Positions 33,421 to 39,994 of a stretch of 39,994 bases of DNA are shown here, in pieces. The notes under the pieces were generated by a model. That model had not been told where the DNA came from. It was given only the letters and a program-made list of their open reading frames with translations, and ran no database searches. Source of the DNA: JAGMCJ01 sp046761005. GTDB taxonomy: Archaea > Thermoplasmatota > Thermoplasmata > RBG-16-68-12 > JAGMCJ01. The position numbers were made by a program, and so were the translations under genes. The stretch covers positions 1-39,994 of the forward strand of contig JBHIFI010000008.1 of the NCBI GenBank assembly GCA_046761005.1, written 5' to 3'. Position 1 is the stretch's first letter. The number at the start of each line of letters is the position of its first letter.

Positions 33421-36400
33421 TCACAGAATCCTAGACAGCCTAGCCCTCATATCTTCCAGGCGCTTTGACCTGGCCTCCAGCTCCTTCTGAGCCTTGACAA
33501 GCTCCCTCTCCCTTCGCCTATTTTCTGCTTCAAGGACAGAGATTTCCTTCTCCCTCTCTTCCAGCGTTTTCTCTTTTGCCCTACGCTTCTTCAAAGCTTC
33601 ATCAAATTCCTTCTTCCGTTCCCTCAACCTTTTCGATTCCCTTTCCAATCTGGATTTTTCTTTGGAAACGGCTTTCTCTACTTCGTCTCTTAGTCTCTTC
33701 TCACGCTCCGAAAGGCTCTTGCTCTCCTTCTCAATCCTTGTCAGCATTTCGTTAATGCTCTTCCTTTCCTTTCGAAGGGATTCCTTCTCGAGCTCGAGTT
33801 CTTTCTGCAAAGCCAGAGCTTCCTGTTCCTTTTCTTTCAGTTCATTGAGGGATTCCTCCGCTTCGGCCTTCTTTGCCTGAACCTCCTCTGCTACCTTCAT
33901 CTTTTCGTCGACTTCTTTTTGCCTAATCTCAAGCTCCTCTAGGGCTTCCTCAATCTCCTCATTCATTCTTGTCTGCTTATTCTCGACCAATGATTCAGCG
34001 TACTCAAGCAACGATGCTGCTGTCTCCCTCATCTCGGCGATTTCCTTCTCTCTTTCTTCGAGTTCGTGCCTCTTGTCTTCCAATCTGCTCATCTCTTGAT
34101 CGATTAGCTTCGAAGTCCTCTCCAGTTCAAGAGATTTCTCCGCAAGAACTCTTTCCTCAGTCTCAAGAGTATTGAGCTTCGCTGGCAGCTCTGATTCCAT
34201 ATTCTCCAGCTTCTTTCTTTCTGCCTCAAGTTCCACACTCCGTTTGTCCAGACTATTTTGCTTCTCCTCGAGGTTCTCATTCCACTTGGAGAGCTTTTTC
34301 TCCCACTGTTCGACTTCTTCGGCCCTTGACCTAAGTTCCTCTTGGTCTCTTCCTATTTTCTCAATGCCCTCACGAAGTTCTTCCTCCCTGCTCCCGAGAT
34401 CCTTCATCTTCAGATTGAGGTCAGCTTCAGCCTTTAGCAGTTTCTCTGCCTTCTCGTCGAGTTTTTTCCTCTTATCCTCGATCGTCTTTTCTTCTTCCAG
34501 AGTGGTCTTTCTGAGGCCTTCCATGTGTTTACTTTCTCTTCCCAGATTTTTCCAAAGGCCATCGAGCTTTAGCCTCTCTTTGGAGATTCTCTTTTCCTTC
34601 TTCGCCAAATGATTCTCAAGCTCCTCAAGGGCCGCTCTCTTCTTATCCAAATCTGCTTCCCGCGAGTTGACGTCATCTTCTCTTGTAAGCAACTCTGCCT
34701 CGAACTCAGAGGTCTCTGTCTCCCTCCTCTCAAGGTAATCCATGCGCTTCTTTAGATCTTCTTCCTCAGACTTCAACTTCTCCATTCTTCTTTCCATTTC
34801 ATTCTCCATCTCATCCGTCGCGAGCTTCTTGCCTTCGATCTCTCCCTCCAGTACATTGAGTCCTCTTTCCCTGTTCTCCATAAGATTCTTTTCTTCCTTG
34901 AGTTCTGCAAACTCCTGGTCGATCTCTTCCTGCTGTTTCTCGAGATTTTTCTCTATCCTCGACTTTTCTCGCTCAAAAGAGTCGATATTCTTGTTCAAAT
35001 CTTTGAATCCCTTCTCAAGCGCTAATCTCTTCTTTTCCAGTTTCCTAGCTTCCTTTTGGAGGGCCTTCTCCCTCTTCTTGATGTCAGAGAGTTTGGTGTT
35101 AACTTCCTCCTCGTTCTTCACGATAGCGGATTCACGCTCACCCATGGACTCTCTTTCCTCTTTCAATTCTTCCCTCTCTTTGATGAGCCGCGATTCCACA
35201 TCCTTCAAATCCTTTTCCCTGATTCGCATTTCATCTTCTTTACGATTGAACCGCTCTCTGTAGGAAATCAAGGATTCTTCGATCTCGGAAATCTCGTCGA
35301 ACTTGAATGATAACTCCTCTTCCTTGGCGAGCAGACTTTTCTCCCTTTTTGCTATCCTTTCGTCCTTCTTATCTAGTTCTTTGACCTTCTTAGAGAGGGA
35401 CTTTTCCCTGTCCTTGAGAACTGATTGCAGATGTTGGCTTTCAGCTTCGATTCTTTTGACTCTATTCTCTCTTTCCAAGAGAGTTTGCCTCTGAACATCT
35501 ACGGCCTCTTCCTTCTCGAGCAGCTCAGAGTACTTTGATTCAAGCATCTTCTCCTTCGATACCAGGGCTTTTTCCTGTTTTCTTAGTTGAATCTCTCTTT
35601 CCTTCAATTCCCTCTCCTTGTCAGAGAGTGCCTCCCTTTGCTTTTCGAGTTTCTCCTTTCGCTTGAAGATGTCCCTATTCTCCAAATCGAGCTTCTTCCT
35701 TTCCTCCTCTTGCTTCTTGAGGATGTTGCCTAGTTCTTTCTCCTTTGCAGCTATGCCATCTTCTCGTTCTTCCAACTCGGCCTTTTTCAGATCGATCGAC
35801 CTACTTTCTCTCTCAACGCTCTTCTTCAACTTCCTCTCCCAGGCCGCCATAGCCTTTTTCTCTTCCTTCCATGCCTTCACTTCTTCCTCAAAACTCTCCT
35901 TCTTCTTCCTGAGGTTTGTCTCCCTTAAAGTGAGCGATCTTTTCTTGCTAGACAACTCCTTGGACTCCTGAGAGAAGGATTTCATCGCCTCTTTGAGCAT
36001 CGACTCGCGACGTTCGACTTCCTCAATTTTGCCCTTCGCCTCCTCCCATCTCTTGAGAAGCTGAGCTTCTCTTTCACCAAGCTCTTCTTTTGTAAGACTC
36101 ACACCGCTTCTGATGTTTTCCAGATCCTTGCGCTCCTCGGCAAGCACGGCCTCTTTGTCCAAGAGTTCCTTATCCTTTCTCGCCAACTCATCTTTCGTCC
36201 TTTGGAGCTCTTCCTCTGCCTCCCTCCACATTCCCTCAATTTCCTTCTCCCTCTCCTCAAGGGACTGTTTCATCTCAACAATTTCTCGTTCCTTGGATTG
36301 CAGTTCAGTCTCGGCCGCCGAAACTTCTTTTTTCCTCCTGTTAAGGGTCTTCTTCTTCCTTTCAAGGGATTTGGATTGTTTTTCGAAGGACTCGAATTCC

Positions 36401-37008
36401 TTCCTTGTCTCCTTCATCTCCTTTTCCAGTTCCTTGATTTTTTTCTCCCTGGACTCAATTTCGGCCTGTGACTCAGACTCCCGCTTTTCGAGCTCGGCAA
36501 TGGATTCTTTCAACTGTTCCCGTTCATCTCTAAGCGTCTCAATCTCTCTTTGCAGGTCCCCCGTTTGCTTCTTGAGCTTTCCTGCTTTTTTCGCCTCCTT
36601 GACCTTGAGCTTCAGCTCCTCCTGTGTCGATTCGAGTTCCTCCTCCAGTTTTTTCAAATCTGCCCTCGTGTTCCTCAGATCAGCTTTCAGCCCTTTGACT
36701 TCTTCCTCAGACACCTTCTTTCCTTTTTCTACGAGCTGCTTGGCACCTTTCTCAGCCTTCTTGAGTTCCTTCTTGGTCGCAGAAAGCTGACTTTCCACTT
36801 CATCAATCCGTTTTTCCCGCTCAGAAATCGTCTTCTCTCTCTCCTTCACATCCTCCCGAAGGGTGTCAATTTCATCTTTGGTGGACTTCAGCTCTTGTCT
36901 CAATCTTTCAATCTCTTCTTTGAGCTCCTCAGTCTCGTCGTAGACATCAACCTCTTTCGCTTCAACCCCTTCAGAAAGCATCTCTTTTGCTCTTTCTCTA
37001 AGTCCCAT
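33421..37008 (-). CDS. Giant coiled-coil protein (1195 aa)
   Basis: A 1195-residue protein that is almost wholly Glu/Lys/Arg/Leu/Ser and predicted helical from about residue 25 to the end. There is no signal peptide, transmembrane helix, Walker motif or cysteine pair, so it is not an SMC/Rad50 ATPase. Long stretches keep strict heptads. From LEKQREALSDKEREL onward (encoded near 35500-35650), a Leu or Val recurs every seventh residue for about ten heptads, with mostly charged residues elsewhere. Short phrases such as L-x-x-R/K-E-x-x-L recur throughout, suggesting growth by internal duplication. It lies 7 nt after the zinc-ribbon coiled-coil gene. A cytoplasmic filament, scaffold or spacer role is plausible; nothing in the sequence fixes it. 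Confidence 0.85.
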   Translation of the reverse strand: MGLRERAKEMLSEGVEAKEVDVYDETEELKEEIERLRQELKSTKDEIDTLREDVKEREKTISEREKRIDEVESQLSATKKELKKAEKGAKQLVEKGKKVSEEEVKGLKADLRNTRADLKKLEEELESTQEELKLKVKEAKKAGKLKKQTGDLQREIETLRDEREQLKESIAELEKRESESQAEIESREKKIKELEKEMKETRKEFESFEKQSKSLERKKKTLNRRKKEVSAAETELQSKEREIVEMKQSLEEREKEIEGMWREAEEELQRTKDELARKDKELLDKEAVLAEERKDLENIRSGVSLTKEELGEREAQLLKRWEEAKGKIEEVERRESMLKEAMKSFSQESKELSSKKRSLTLRETNLRKKKESFEEEVKAWKEEKKAMAAWERKLKKSVERESRSIDLKKAELEEREDGIAAKEKELGNILKKQEEERKKLDLENRDIFKRKEKLEKQREALSDKERELKEREIQLRKQEKALVSKEKMLESKYSELLEKEEAVDVQRQTLLERENRVKRIEAESQHLQSVLKDREKSLSKKVKELDKKDERIAKREKSLLAKEEELSFKFDEISEIEESLISYRERFNRKEDEMRIREKDLKDVESRLIKEREELKEERESMGERESAIVKNEEEVNTKLSDIKKREKALQKEARKLEKKRLALEKGFKDLNKNIDSFEREKSRIEKNLEKQQEEIDQEFAELKEEKNLMENRERGLNVLEGEIEGKKLATDEMENEMERRMEKLKSEEEDLKKRMDYLERRETETSEFEAELLTREDDVNSREADLDKKRAALEELENHLAKKEKRISKERLKLDGLWKNLGRESKHMEGLRKTTLEEEKTIEDKRKKLDEKAEKLLKAEADLNLKMKDLGSREEELREGIEKIGRDQEELRSRAEEVEQWEKKLSKWNENLEEKQNSLDKRSVELEAERKKLENMESELPAKLNTLETEERVLAEKSLELERTSKLIDQEMSRLEDKRHELEEREKEIAEMRETAASLLEYAESLVENKQTRMNEEIEEALEELEIRQKEVDEKMKVAEEVQAKKAEAEESLNELKEKEQEALALQKELELEKESLRKERKSINEMLTRIEKESKSLSEREKRLRDEVEKAVSKEKSRLERESKRLRERKKEFDEALKKRRAKEKTLEEREKEISVLEAENRRRERELVKAQKELEARSKRLEDMRARLSRIL

Positions 37009-37015
37009 CTAATAC

Positions 37016-38143
37016 CTACCCTTCGCAACTTTCCAGTACTTTCTCATATTTCTCGAAATCCTTTGACTTGGCAAACTGTTGTATGACATTATCAGGTAAC
37101 TCTCCGAGAAGAGAATCGAGTTTCTTGAGCACATGTTTCACCTCATGATTCTGGTCGGAAAGCTGACGGTTCTGCTCCTCCAGAACCTCCTTGGCTTTGA
37201 CCATCCTTGCCATCTCATTCTTAAGCTCCTCAATCCGCCTCTTCAAGTATTTCCTTTTTTCCTCCTCTTCCCGTAGGTAATCCTGATCCGCAACATCTCG
37301 AAGCTTTGAGAGTTGCTGCTCTGTACTTTTTCCAGAATCGGCCAAACGAGCTTCGACTTCCTCTGCAATGCGCTGCTCTGTCCTCTCGACCTCTTCTATT
37401 CGCCTCTCTAGAGCTTCCTCTTTCTTTCTCAATTCCTCGTCTCTTTGATCCAGGGAAGTCTCCCTCTCTTCCAAGGAGCTTTCCCTTTCGAGAAGCCTCT
37501 TTTTCTCCTTGTCTCTCCTCTCGATTTCCTTTTTGAAGACCTCGAGTCGCAGCTTCAGATTATCCTCCTTTCTCTTAAGCTCCGTCTCTTGCAAGGAGAG
37601 CAGATTTCTGTAGATCTTTTCCATTTCGATGATTCCTCTTTCAATCTCCAGGATTTCATTTCTCTCCTCCGATAGCTGGGCCACCTGTCTCTCCAGCTCC
37701 GCCTTCTCCATAATCTCTACTTCACTCGTTGAGCTTTCCAGTTCATGTATCCTTCTTTGAGCGGACTCGAGAAGGGCATTCATTTGCTCAAGCTTCTTTC
37801 TCCTCAACCTGATGACTTTTTGGAAGGGCTCAGCCAACTCCCATATTCTGTGAGATGTGTCAGCAAGAGAGGTGCTCTCGACGAGTTCCCTCAGAAAATC
37901 CTCTTCCTGCTTTCGGTCCTCGCGGGGGATCTCGATATCCAGGGGCTCTATAGTTGCACCACAATTTGGACACTCATTGAGGCCAGTCTGAAGGAGGGAT
38001 AGGCAAGATGGGCAGCGAAAGGCCTCGAATTCGTCCCTAAAGTCAGAACCACAACTGCTGCAACTTATCTCTTCCTCTCTCACTTCCGCCCCGCAGAAGG
38101 AGCAGTACAGCTTCTGATCGCTCATCCTGGCCTTGGGTATCAT
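37016..38143 (-). CDS. Double zinc-ribbon coiled-coil protein
   Basis: A 375-residue protein. Residues 14-61 contain two zinc ribbons, C14-x2-C17...C28-x2-C31 and C44-x2-C47...C58-x2-C61 (LYCSFCGAE, SCSSCG, FRCPSCLS, ECPNCG). After an acidic linker, residues about 100-345 are a continuous charged coiled coil of the same composition as the next protein. The C-terminal about 30 residues (LGELPDNVIQQFAKSKDFEKYEKV) look like a small globular or helical end. The start may be Met1 (38143) or Met7 (38125). It sits 18 nt after the nitroreductase gene and 7 nt before the giant coiled-coil gene, and may recruit that protein to nucleic acid or another partner; this is inference. Confidence 0.82.
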   Translation of the reverse strand: MIPKARMSDQKLYCSFCGAEVREEEISCSSCGSDFRDEFEAFRCPSCLSLLQTGLNECPNCGATIEPLDIEIPREDRKQEEDFLRELVESTSLADTSHRIWELAEPFQKVIRLRRKKLEQMNALLESAQRRIHELESSTSEVEIMEKAELERQVAQLSEERNEILEIERGIIEMEKIYRNLLSLQETELKRKEDNLKLRLEVFKKEIERRDKEKKRLLERESSLEERETSLDQRDEELRKKEEALERRIEEVERTEQRIAEEVEARLADSGKSTEQQLSKLRDVADQDYLREEEEKRKYLKRRIEELKNEMARMVKAKEVLEEQNRQLSDQNHEVKHVLKKLDSLLGELPDNVIQQFAKSKDFEKYEKVLESCEG

Positions 38144-38161
38144 TTTCTGTCTCTCTGAGGC

Positions 38162-38680
38162 TTATTCATACTTGTTATAGCACACTATCTCGTTCAGGTG
38201 CTTCCTCCCAGATGGTTCTGGGTCCCCATCGGGCACTCCAAGGGGCGTCAAAGCAACGACCTTGACATCCAGGGGCGCGCCTACAACTGACCTGACTTTC
38301 TCCTCATTGAAGGCATTCACCCAGCAAGTTCCCAGACCTTCATTATGAGCCGCCAAGGTCAGGTAAGCCATTGCTAGAGCCACATCGACGGGATAGCTGT
38401 TCATGAAGCCCCCGATCATGCCCTGTGCCTCATCCAACAACCCACAGGCCACCACAACTAAAGGTGCCTCGGCAATCCACTTCTGGTTGCTTGAGGCTGC
38501 AGCCAGGCTTCTCTTGAGATCTTCATCATTGACTATGATGAATCTCCATGGCTGCAAGTTGTCAACGGATGGAGCCATTCTGACGGCGTTGAAGATCTTT
38601 TGTATTTGTTGTGCAGAAAGAGGCATGGGTTTGTACTTCCTTACGCTCTTCCTCTCCTTCATAGCCTCCAGAACGTCCAT
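38162..38680 (-). CDS. Nitroreductase-family flavoprotein
   Basis: A 172-residue protein; ATG 38680 is chosen over the adjacent GTG 38683. It has the FMN-binding N-terminal motif RKSVRKYKPMPLS, the MAPSVDNLQPWRFI phrase, and the LAAHNEGLGTCWVNAF and LTPLGVPDGDPEP segments of the family. Such enzymes reduce nitro, quinone or flavin substrates, or take part in cofactor chemistry; the natural substrate here is unknown. A TATA-like box (minus strand, about 38711-38720) gives a nearly leaderless message, and the gene probably heads the operon with the two coiled-coil genes. Confidence 0.88.
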   Translation of the reverse strand: MDVLEAMKERKSVRKYKPMPLSAQQIQKIFNAVRMAPSVDNLQPWRFIIVNDEDLKRSLAAASSNQKWIAEAPLVVVACGLLDEAQGMIGGFMNSYPVDVALAMAYLTLAAHNEGLGTCWVNAFNEEKVRSVVGAPLDVKVVALTPLGVPDGDPEPSGRKHLNEIVCYNKYE

Positions 38681-38707
38681 CACATCACTGCCATCAAATC
38701 AGATGGA

Positions 38708-38761
38708 ATTGATAAAAACCTTTCTGTCTCGTTCTTATCAATGATTATTATCATTATCAAT
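38708..38761 (-). promoter_or_regulatory. Nitroreductase promoter region with ATTGATAA repeats and an AATGAT-N4-ATCATT palindrome
   Basis: The octamer ATTGATAA occurs three times: on the plus strand at 38708-38715, overlapping the probable TATA element, and on the minus strand at 38735-38742 and 38754-38761, 19 bp apart. Between them lies an inverted repeat AATGAT-TATT-ATCATT (38740-38755). The pattern resembles a metalloregulator-type AT-rich operator. It lies between the nitroreductase gene and tRNA-Ile. Confidence 0.4.
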
Positions 38762-38769
38762 TGCACAAC

Positions 38770-38777
38770 TTTTAAAT
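38770..38777 (+). promoter_or_regulatory. TATA box of tRNA-Ile
   Basis: TTTTAAAT lies 26-33 nt before the first base of the tRNA at 38803. Confidence 0.5.
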
Positions 38778-38802
38778 TAACTCACAGATATCGCACTGGA
38801 GC

Positions 38803-38900
38803 GGGCCCATAGCTTAGCCTGGTTGGAGCACCCGGCTGATATGGTTCTCTCAAGAACTCCAGAAACCGGGAGGTCGAGAGTTCGAATCTCTCTGGGCCCA
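38803..38900 (+). tRNA. tRNA-Ile (GAT) with a 23-nt intron
   Basis: The acceptor GGGCCCA (38803-38809) pairs with TGGGCCC (38893-38899), with discriminator A 38900. The D arm is GCT...AGC and the T arm GAGAG-TTCGAAT-CTCTC. The anticodon stem CCCGG/CCGGG encloses CTGATA, then 23 intron bases, then A. Removing them restores the seven-base loop CTGATAA with anticodon GAT. The intron therefore sits at the canonical archaeal 37/38 site. Inside it GTTCT-CTCA-AGAAC forms a hairpin, and CTG in the exon can pair with CAG near the 3' splice site, leaving an AA^A bulge. The bulge-helix-bulge appears slightly imperfect on the 5' side. A T-rich tract (38901-38911) follows as a likely terminator. Confidence 0.88.
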
Positions 38901-39074
38901 TTCTCTTTTTCTCGATCAGACCCCTCAATCTGCTCTCCAATCGTCGAACAATCAGCTCCCCGTTTTGAAGGAAGGATACTCCGACCTCAACGCTTCATAT
39001 ACACGTTTTGCCCAATCTCGCAGGATAACCCTCGTTTTGGTTTGACCGTTTACAAGAGTAGAAGGGGATTGCTT
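38901..39074 (-). other. Gene-poor stretch with a degenerate unidentified coding trace
   Basis: No intact gene is found between the tRNA-Ile terminator and the decayed arsC. Read on the minus strand after the arsC stop, one frame gives a protein-like string containing LRDWAKRVYEALRSEYPSF and ends at TGA 38954-38952. Adding one base to the GGGG run just before that stop would join it to GELIVRRLESRLRGLIEKKR in the next frame. It may be the remains of another gene of the same lost cluster; I cannot name it. Confidence 0.3.
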
Positions 39075-39476
39075 TCAATGCTCTAGACTCAAGTGCTTTA
39101 GTGGATATACCATCCTGTTGTATATTTCATCGCGGACCGCTAGATATCTGTGATGTTCCTTTCCTTTTGGACCCTCGATTTCCCAGGTTATGTTCTTTTC
39201 TTGGGAATAAACGGGCAATCATCTATGAAACCCATGGTTACGACCAAGGATACTTGCTTTGCCAGGTCCGGAATAGGAAGTTTCAGCTTGCCATTCGGGC
39301 TCAGTCCGATTTCTAGAAGCACTTTGGTGGCACTATCTTCAACCTCATCTCCTGGGTTCTTTCCTGCGCTTACGGCTTTCCACCCTTGATTAATTGTATA
39401 TTGATTGCATATGGCTTCTGCATGATTTCCCTACATAGGCAAACAAAACTTCGGGTTCCTTTTTTCTCCTATTCAT
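39075..39476 (-). pseudogene. arsC: Decayed ArsC-type arsenate reductase / low-molecular-weight phosphatase
   Basis: From ATG 39476 the minus strand reads MNRRKKEPEVLFAYVGKSCRSHM, the family P-loop region (VLFVCxGNSCRSQMAEA). A shift near 39420 then leads into another frame reading AEAICNQYTINQGW, then KAVSAGKNPGDEVEDSATKV and VVTMGFIDDCPFIPKKRT, the classic SAGTNPG and VTMGC...CPF segments. After a second shift near 39205 the third frame reads TWEIEGPKGKEHH, then AVRDEIYNRMVYPLKHL, and ends at TGA 39077-39075. The pieces add up to about 133 residues, the normal length, so the gene is complete in outline but broken by two frameshifts. The catalytic loop residues CxxxxR have also drifted (VGKSCRSH). 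Confidence 0.8.
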
Positions 39477-39638
39477 TCTGATTATTCTAGGACTACAATC
39501 ATCAATGCAAGACTTCCGTTTGGTCCTCAAAGCGGCATTGACAAACGTAATCAAAACGGGCACATCTGTCAGAGGTCCGCTCACAACAACCAATGTTTCG
39601 TCAATAACCACCGCAACTCTTTTATGGAATAAGGTAAT
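39477..39638 (-). pseudogene. Remnant of the C-terminus of an ACR3-type arsenite exporter
   Basis: Directly before the arsC remnant and in the same frame, the minus strand encodes VVIDETLVVVSGPLTDVPVL followed by ITFVNAALRTKRK. This resembles the last transmembrane segment of ACR3 arsenite permeases (VVGPLxEVPVLIxLVxxAL). An in-frame TAA lies upstream at about 39641-39639 and the rest of the permease is missing; the next intact gene on the plus strand starts at 39672. Its order before arsC is the usual acr3-arsC order. Confidence 0.55.
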
Positions 39639-39671
39639 TTAATCTGCCTTAGTAGAGGAGGATGTTGTAGT

Positions 39672-39994
39672 ATGGATGAACCACAGAGGATTGGTAGTGA
39701 GCCATATAGTGAAGCTGCACCGCCGCCAGCGGCAGTTGCGGCCCCTCCACCTGCGAGGGGGACCACTCCGACCGCTGCTCTGGTCATCGCAGTCATCGCG
39801 CTGGCATTGGCCCTGGTTGGAATGGTGGCATTCCCCGGACCTGTTGGTCCTGAGGGACCGCAAGGCGAACAGGGGCCGGAAGGCGGTGAGGGACCAACTG
39901 GAGCGACGGGACCGACGGGACCGCAAGGACTCCCAGGGACTGATGGCACCGATGGTATTGCCTGCTGGGACCTTAATGGAAACGGCACGGGGGA
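39672..39994 (+). CDS. Collagen-like surface protein (3' truncated by window end)
   Basis: ATG 39672 is preceded by GGAGG at 39657-39661 (10 nt spacing). The first 33 residues are a Pro/Ala-rich cytoplasmic-looking leader, residues about 36-55 a hydrophobic signal anchor (ALVIAVIALALALVGMVAF), and from residue 56 Gly-X-Y triplets (GPVGPEGPQGEQGPEGGEGP...) run for about 14-15 repeats. A CWDLNGNGTGD segment follows, which looks like the start of an Asp-rich calcium-binding region. Such signal-anchored collagen-like proteins are exposed on the cell surface. The open frame continues past 39994. Confidence 0.85.
   Translation, partial: MDEPQRIGSEPYSEAAPPPAAVAAPPPARGTTPTAALVIAVIALALALVGMVAFPGPVGPEGPQGEQGPEGGEGPTGATGPTGPQGLPGTDGTDGIACWDLNGNGTG

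Noticed and set aside
33494..36790. Long plus-strand open frames opposite the giant coiled-coil gene (Ser/Phe/Leu-rich)
   Set aside because: They are the complement of Glu/Lys-rich codons, overlap one another in different frames and match no protein pattern; the minus-strand heptad protein explains them.
38823..39389. Plus-strand open frames across tRNA-Ile and the region downstream
   Set aside because: They cross the tRNA gene or lie opposite the frameshifted arsC remnant, which explains the coding-like signal on the minus strand.
38803..39640. An integrated element using tRNA-Ile as attachment site
   Set aside because: No integrase gene and no second copy of the tRNA 3' end could be found within the window.
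39639..39988. A 135-codon minus-strand Gly/Pro-rich frame at the end
   Set aside because: It is the complement of the Gly-X-Y repeats; the plus-strand gene has a ribosome binding site, signal anchor and family pattern.

Overview
The window looks like a piece of an archaeal chromosome, probably from the Thermoplasmatota or a neighbouring euryarchaeal lineage. The archaeal evidence is direct: AT-rich TATA-like boxes lie about 25-30 nt before many starts (several apparently leaderless), one tRNA gene has an intron at the canonical 37/38 site, transketolase is split into two genes, and there are KorDABC, HdrA/HdrD/MvhD and archaeal-type sugar nucleotidyltransferase genes. The lineage call is an inference from the style of the surface proteins (calcium-binding Asp-rich repeats with a C-terminal anchor, a collagen-like protein, a PGWNLISLP-type C-terminal domain) and is not certain.

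Layout. 1-4.3 kb: surface proteins (end of a membrane-anchored protein, a TSP3-repeat protein, an 848-aa exported protein with a CGPC thioredoxin-like domain). 4.4-5.0 kb: a ferritin-like protein. 5.1-6.3 kb: a regulator with two winged-helix units, transcribed away from 6.5-16.25 kb, a tightly coupled eight-gene redox operon: a KorDABC-type 2-oxoacid:ferredoxin oxidoreductase followed by a tandem HdrA, MvhD, an HdrD-like protein and an HdrA-MvhD fusion. This is the most interesting system here: it suggests 2-oxoacid oxidation physically or electronically coupled to a flavin-based heterodisulfide-reductase-like complex, with no hydrogenase or formate dehydrogenase beside it. 16.4-19.8 kb: non-oxidative pentose phosphate genes (rpe on the minus strand; split transketolase and transaldolase on the plus). 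20.0-24.3 kb: a MoxR/DUF58/DUF4129 membrane operon. 24.4 kb: tRNA-Asp, then convergent hisS.

25.8-26.7 kb: a DMT/EamA permease gene broken by an in-frame TAG at a conserved Trp position and by a frameshift. 26.7-29.7 kb: glmU-like and glmS genes for UDP-amino-sugar synthesis. 29.75-33.35 kb: a BtuFCD/Fec-type ABC importer with a co-transcribed wHTH regulator and a promoter carrying two 8-bp direct repeats exactly 20 bp apart. 33.4-38.7 kb: a nitroreductase, a zinc-ribbon coiled-coil protein and a 1195-aa almost pure coiled-coil protein in one probable operon. 38.8 kb: intron-containing tRNA-Ile. 38.9-39.64 kb holds no intact gene, but the minus strand is a decayed arsenic-resistance locus (ACR3 C-terminal remnant plus an ArsC/LMW-phosphatase pseudogene with two frameshifts). 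From 39.67 kb a collagen-like surface protein runs off the end.

No CRISPR array, insertion sequence, rRNA or replication origin was seen. All assignments come from reading the sequence; no database search was run.
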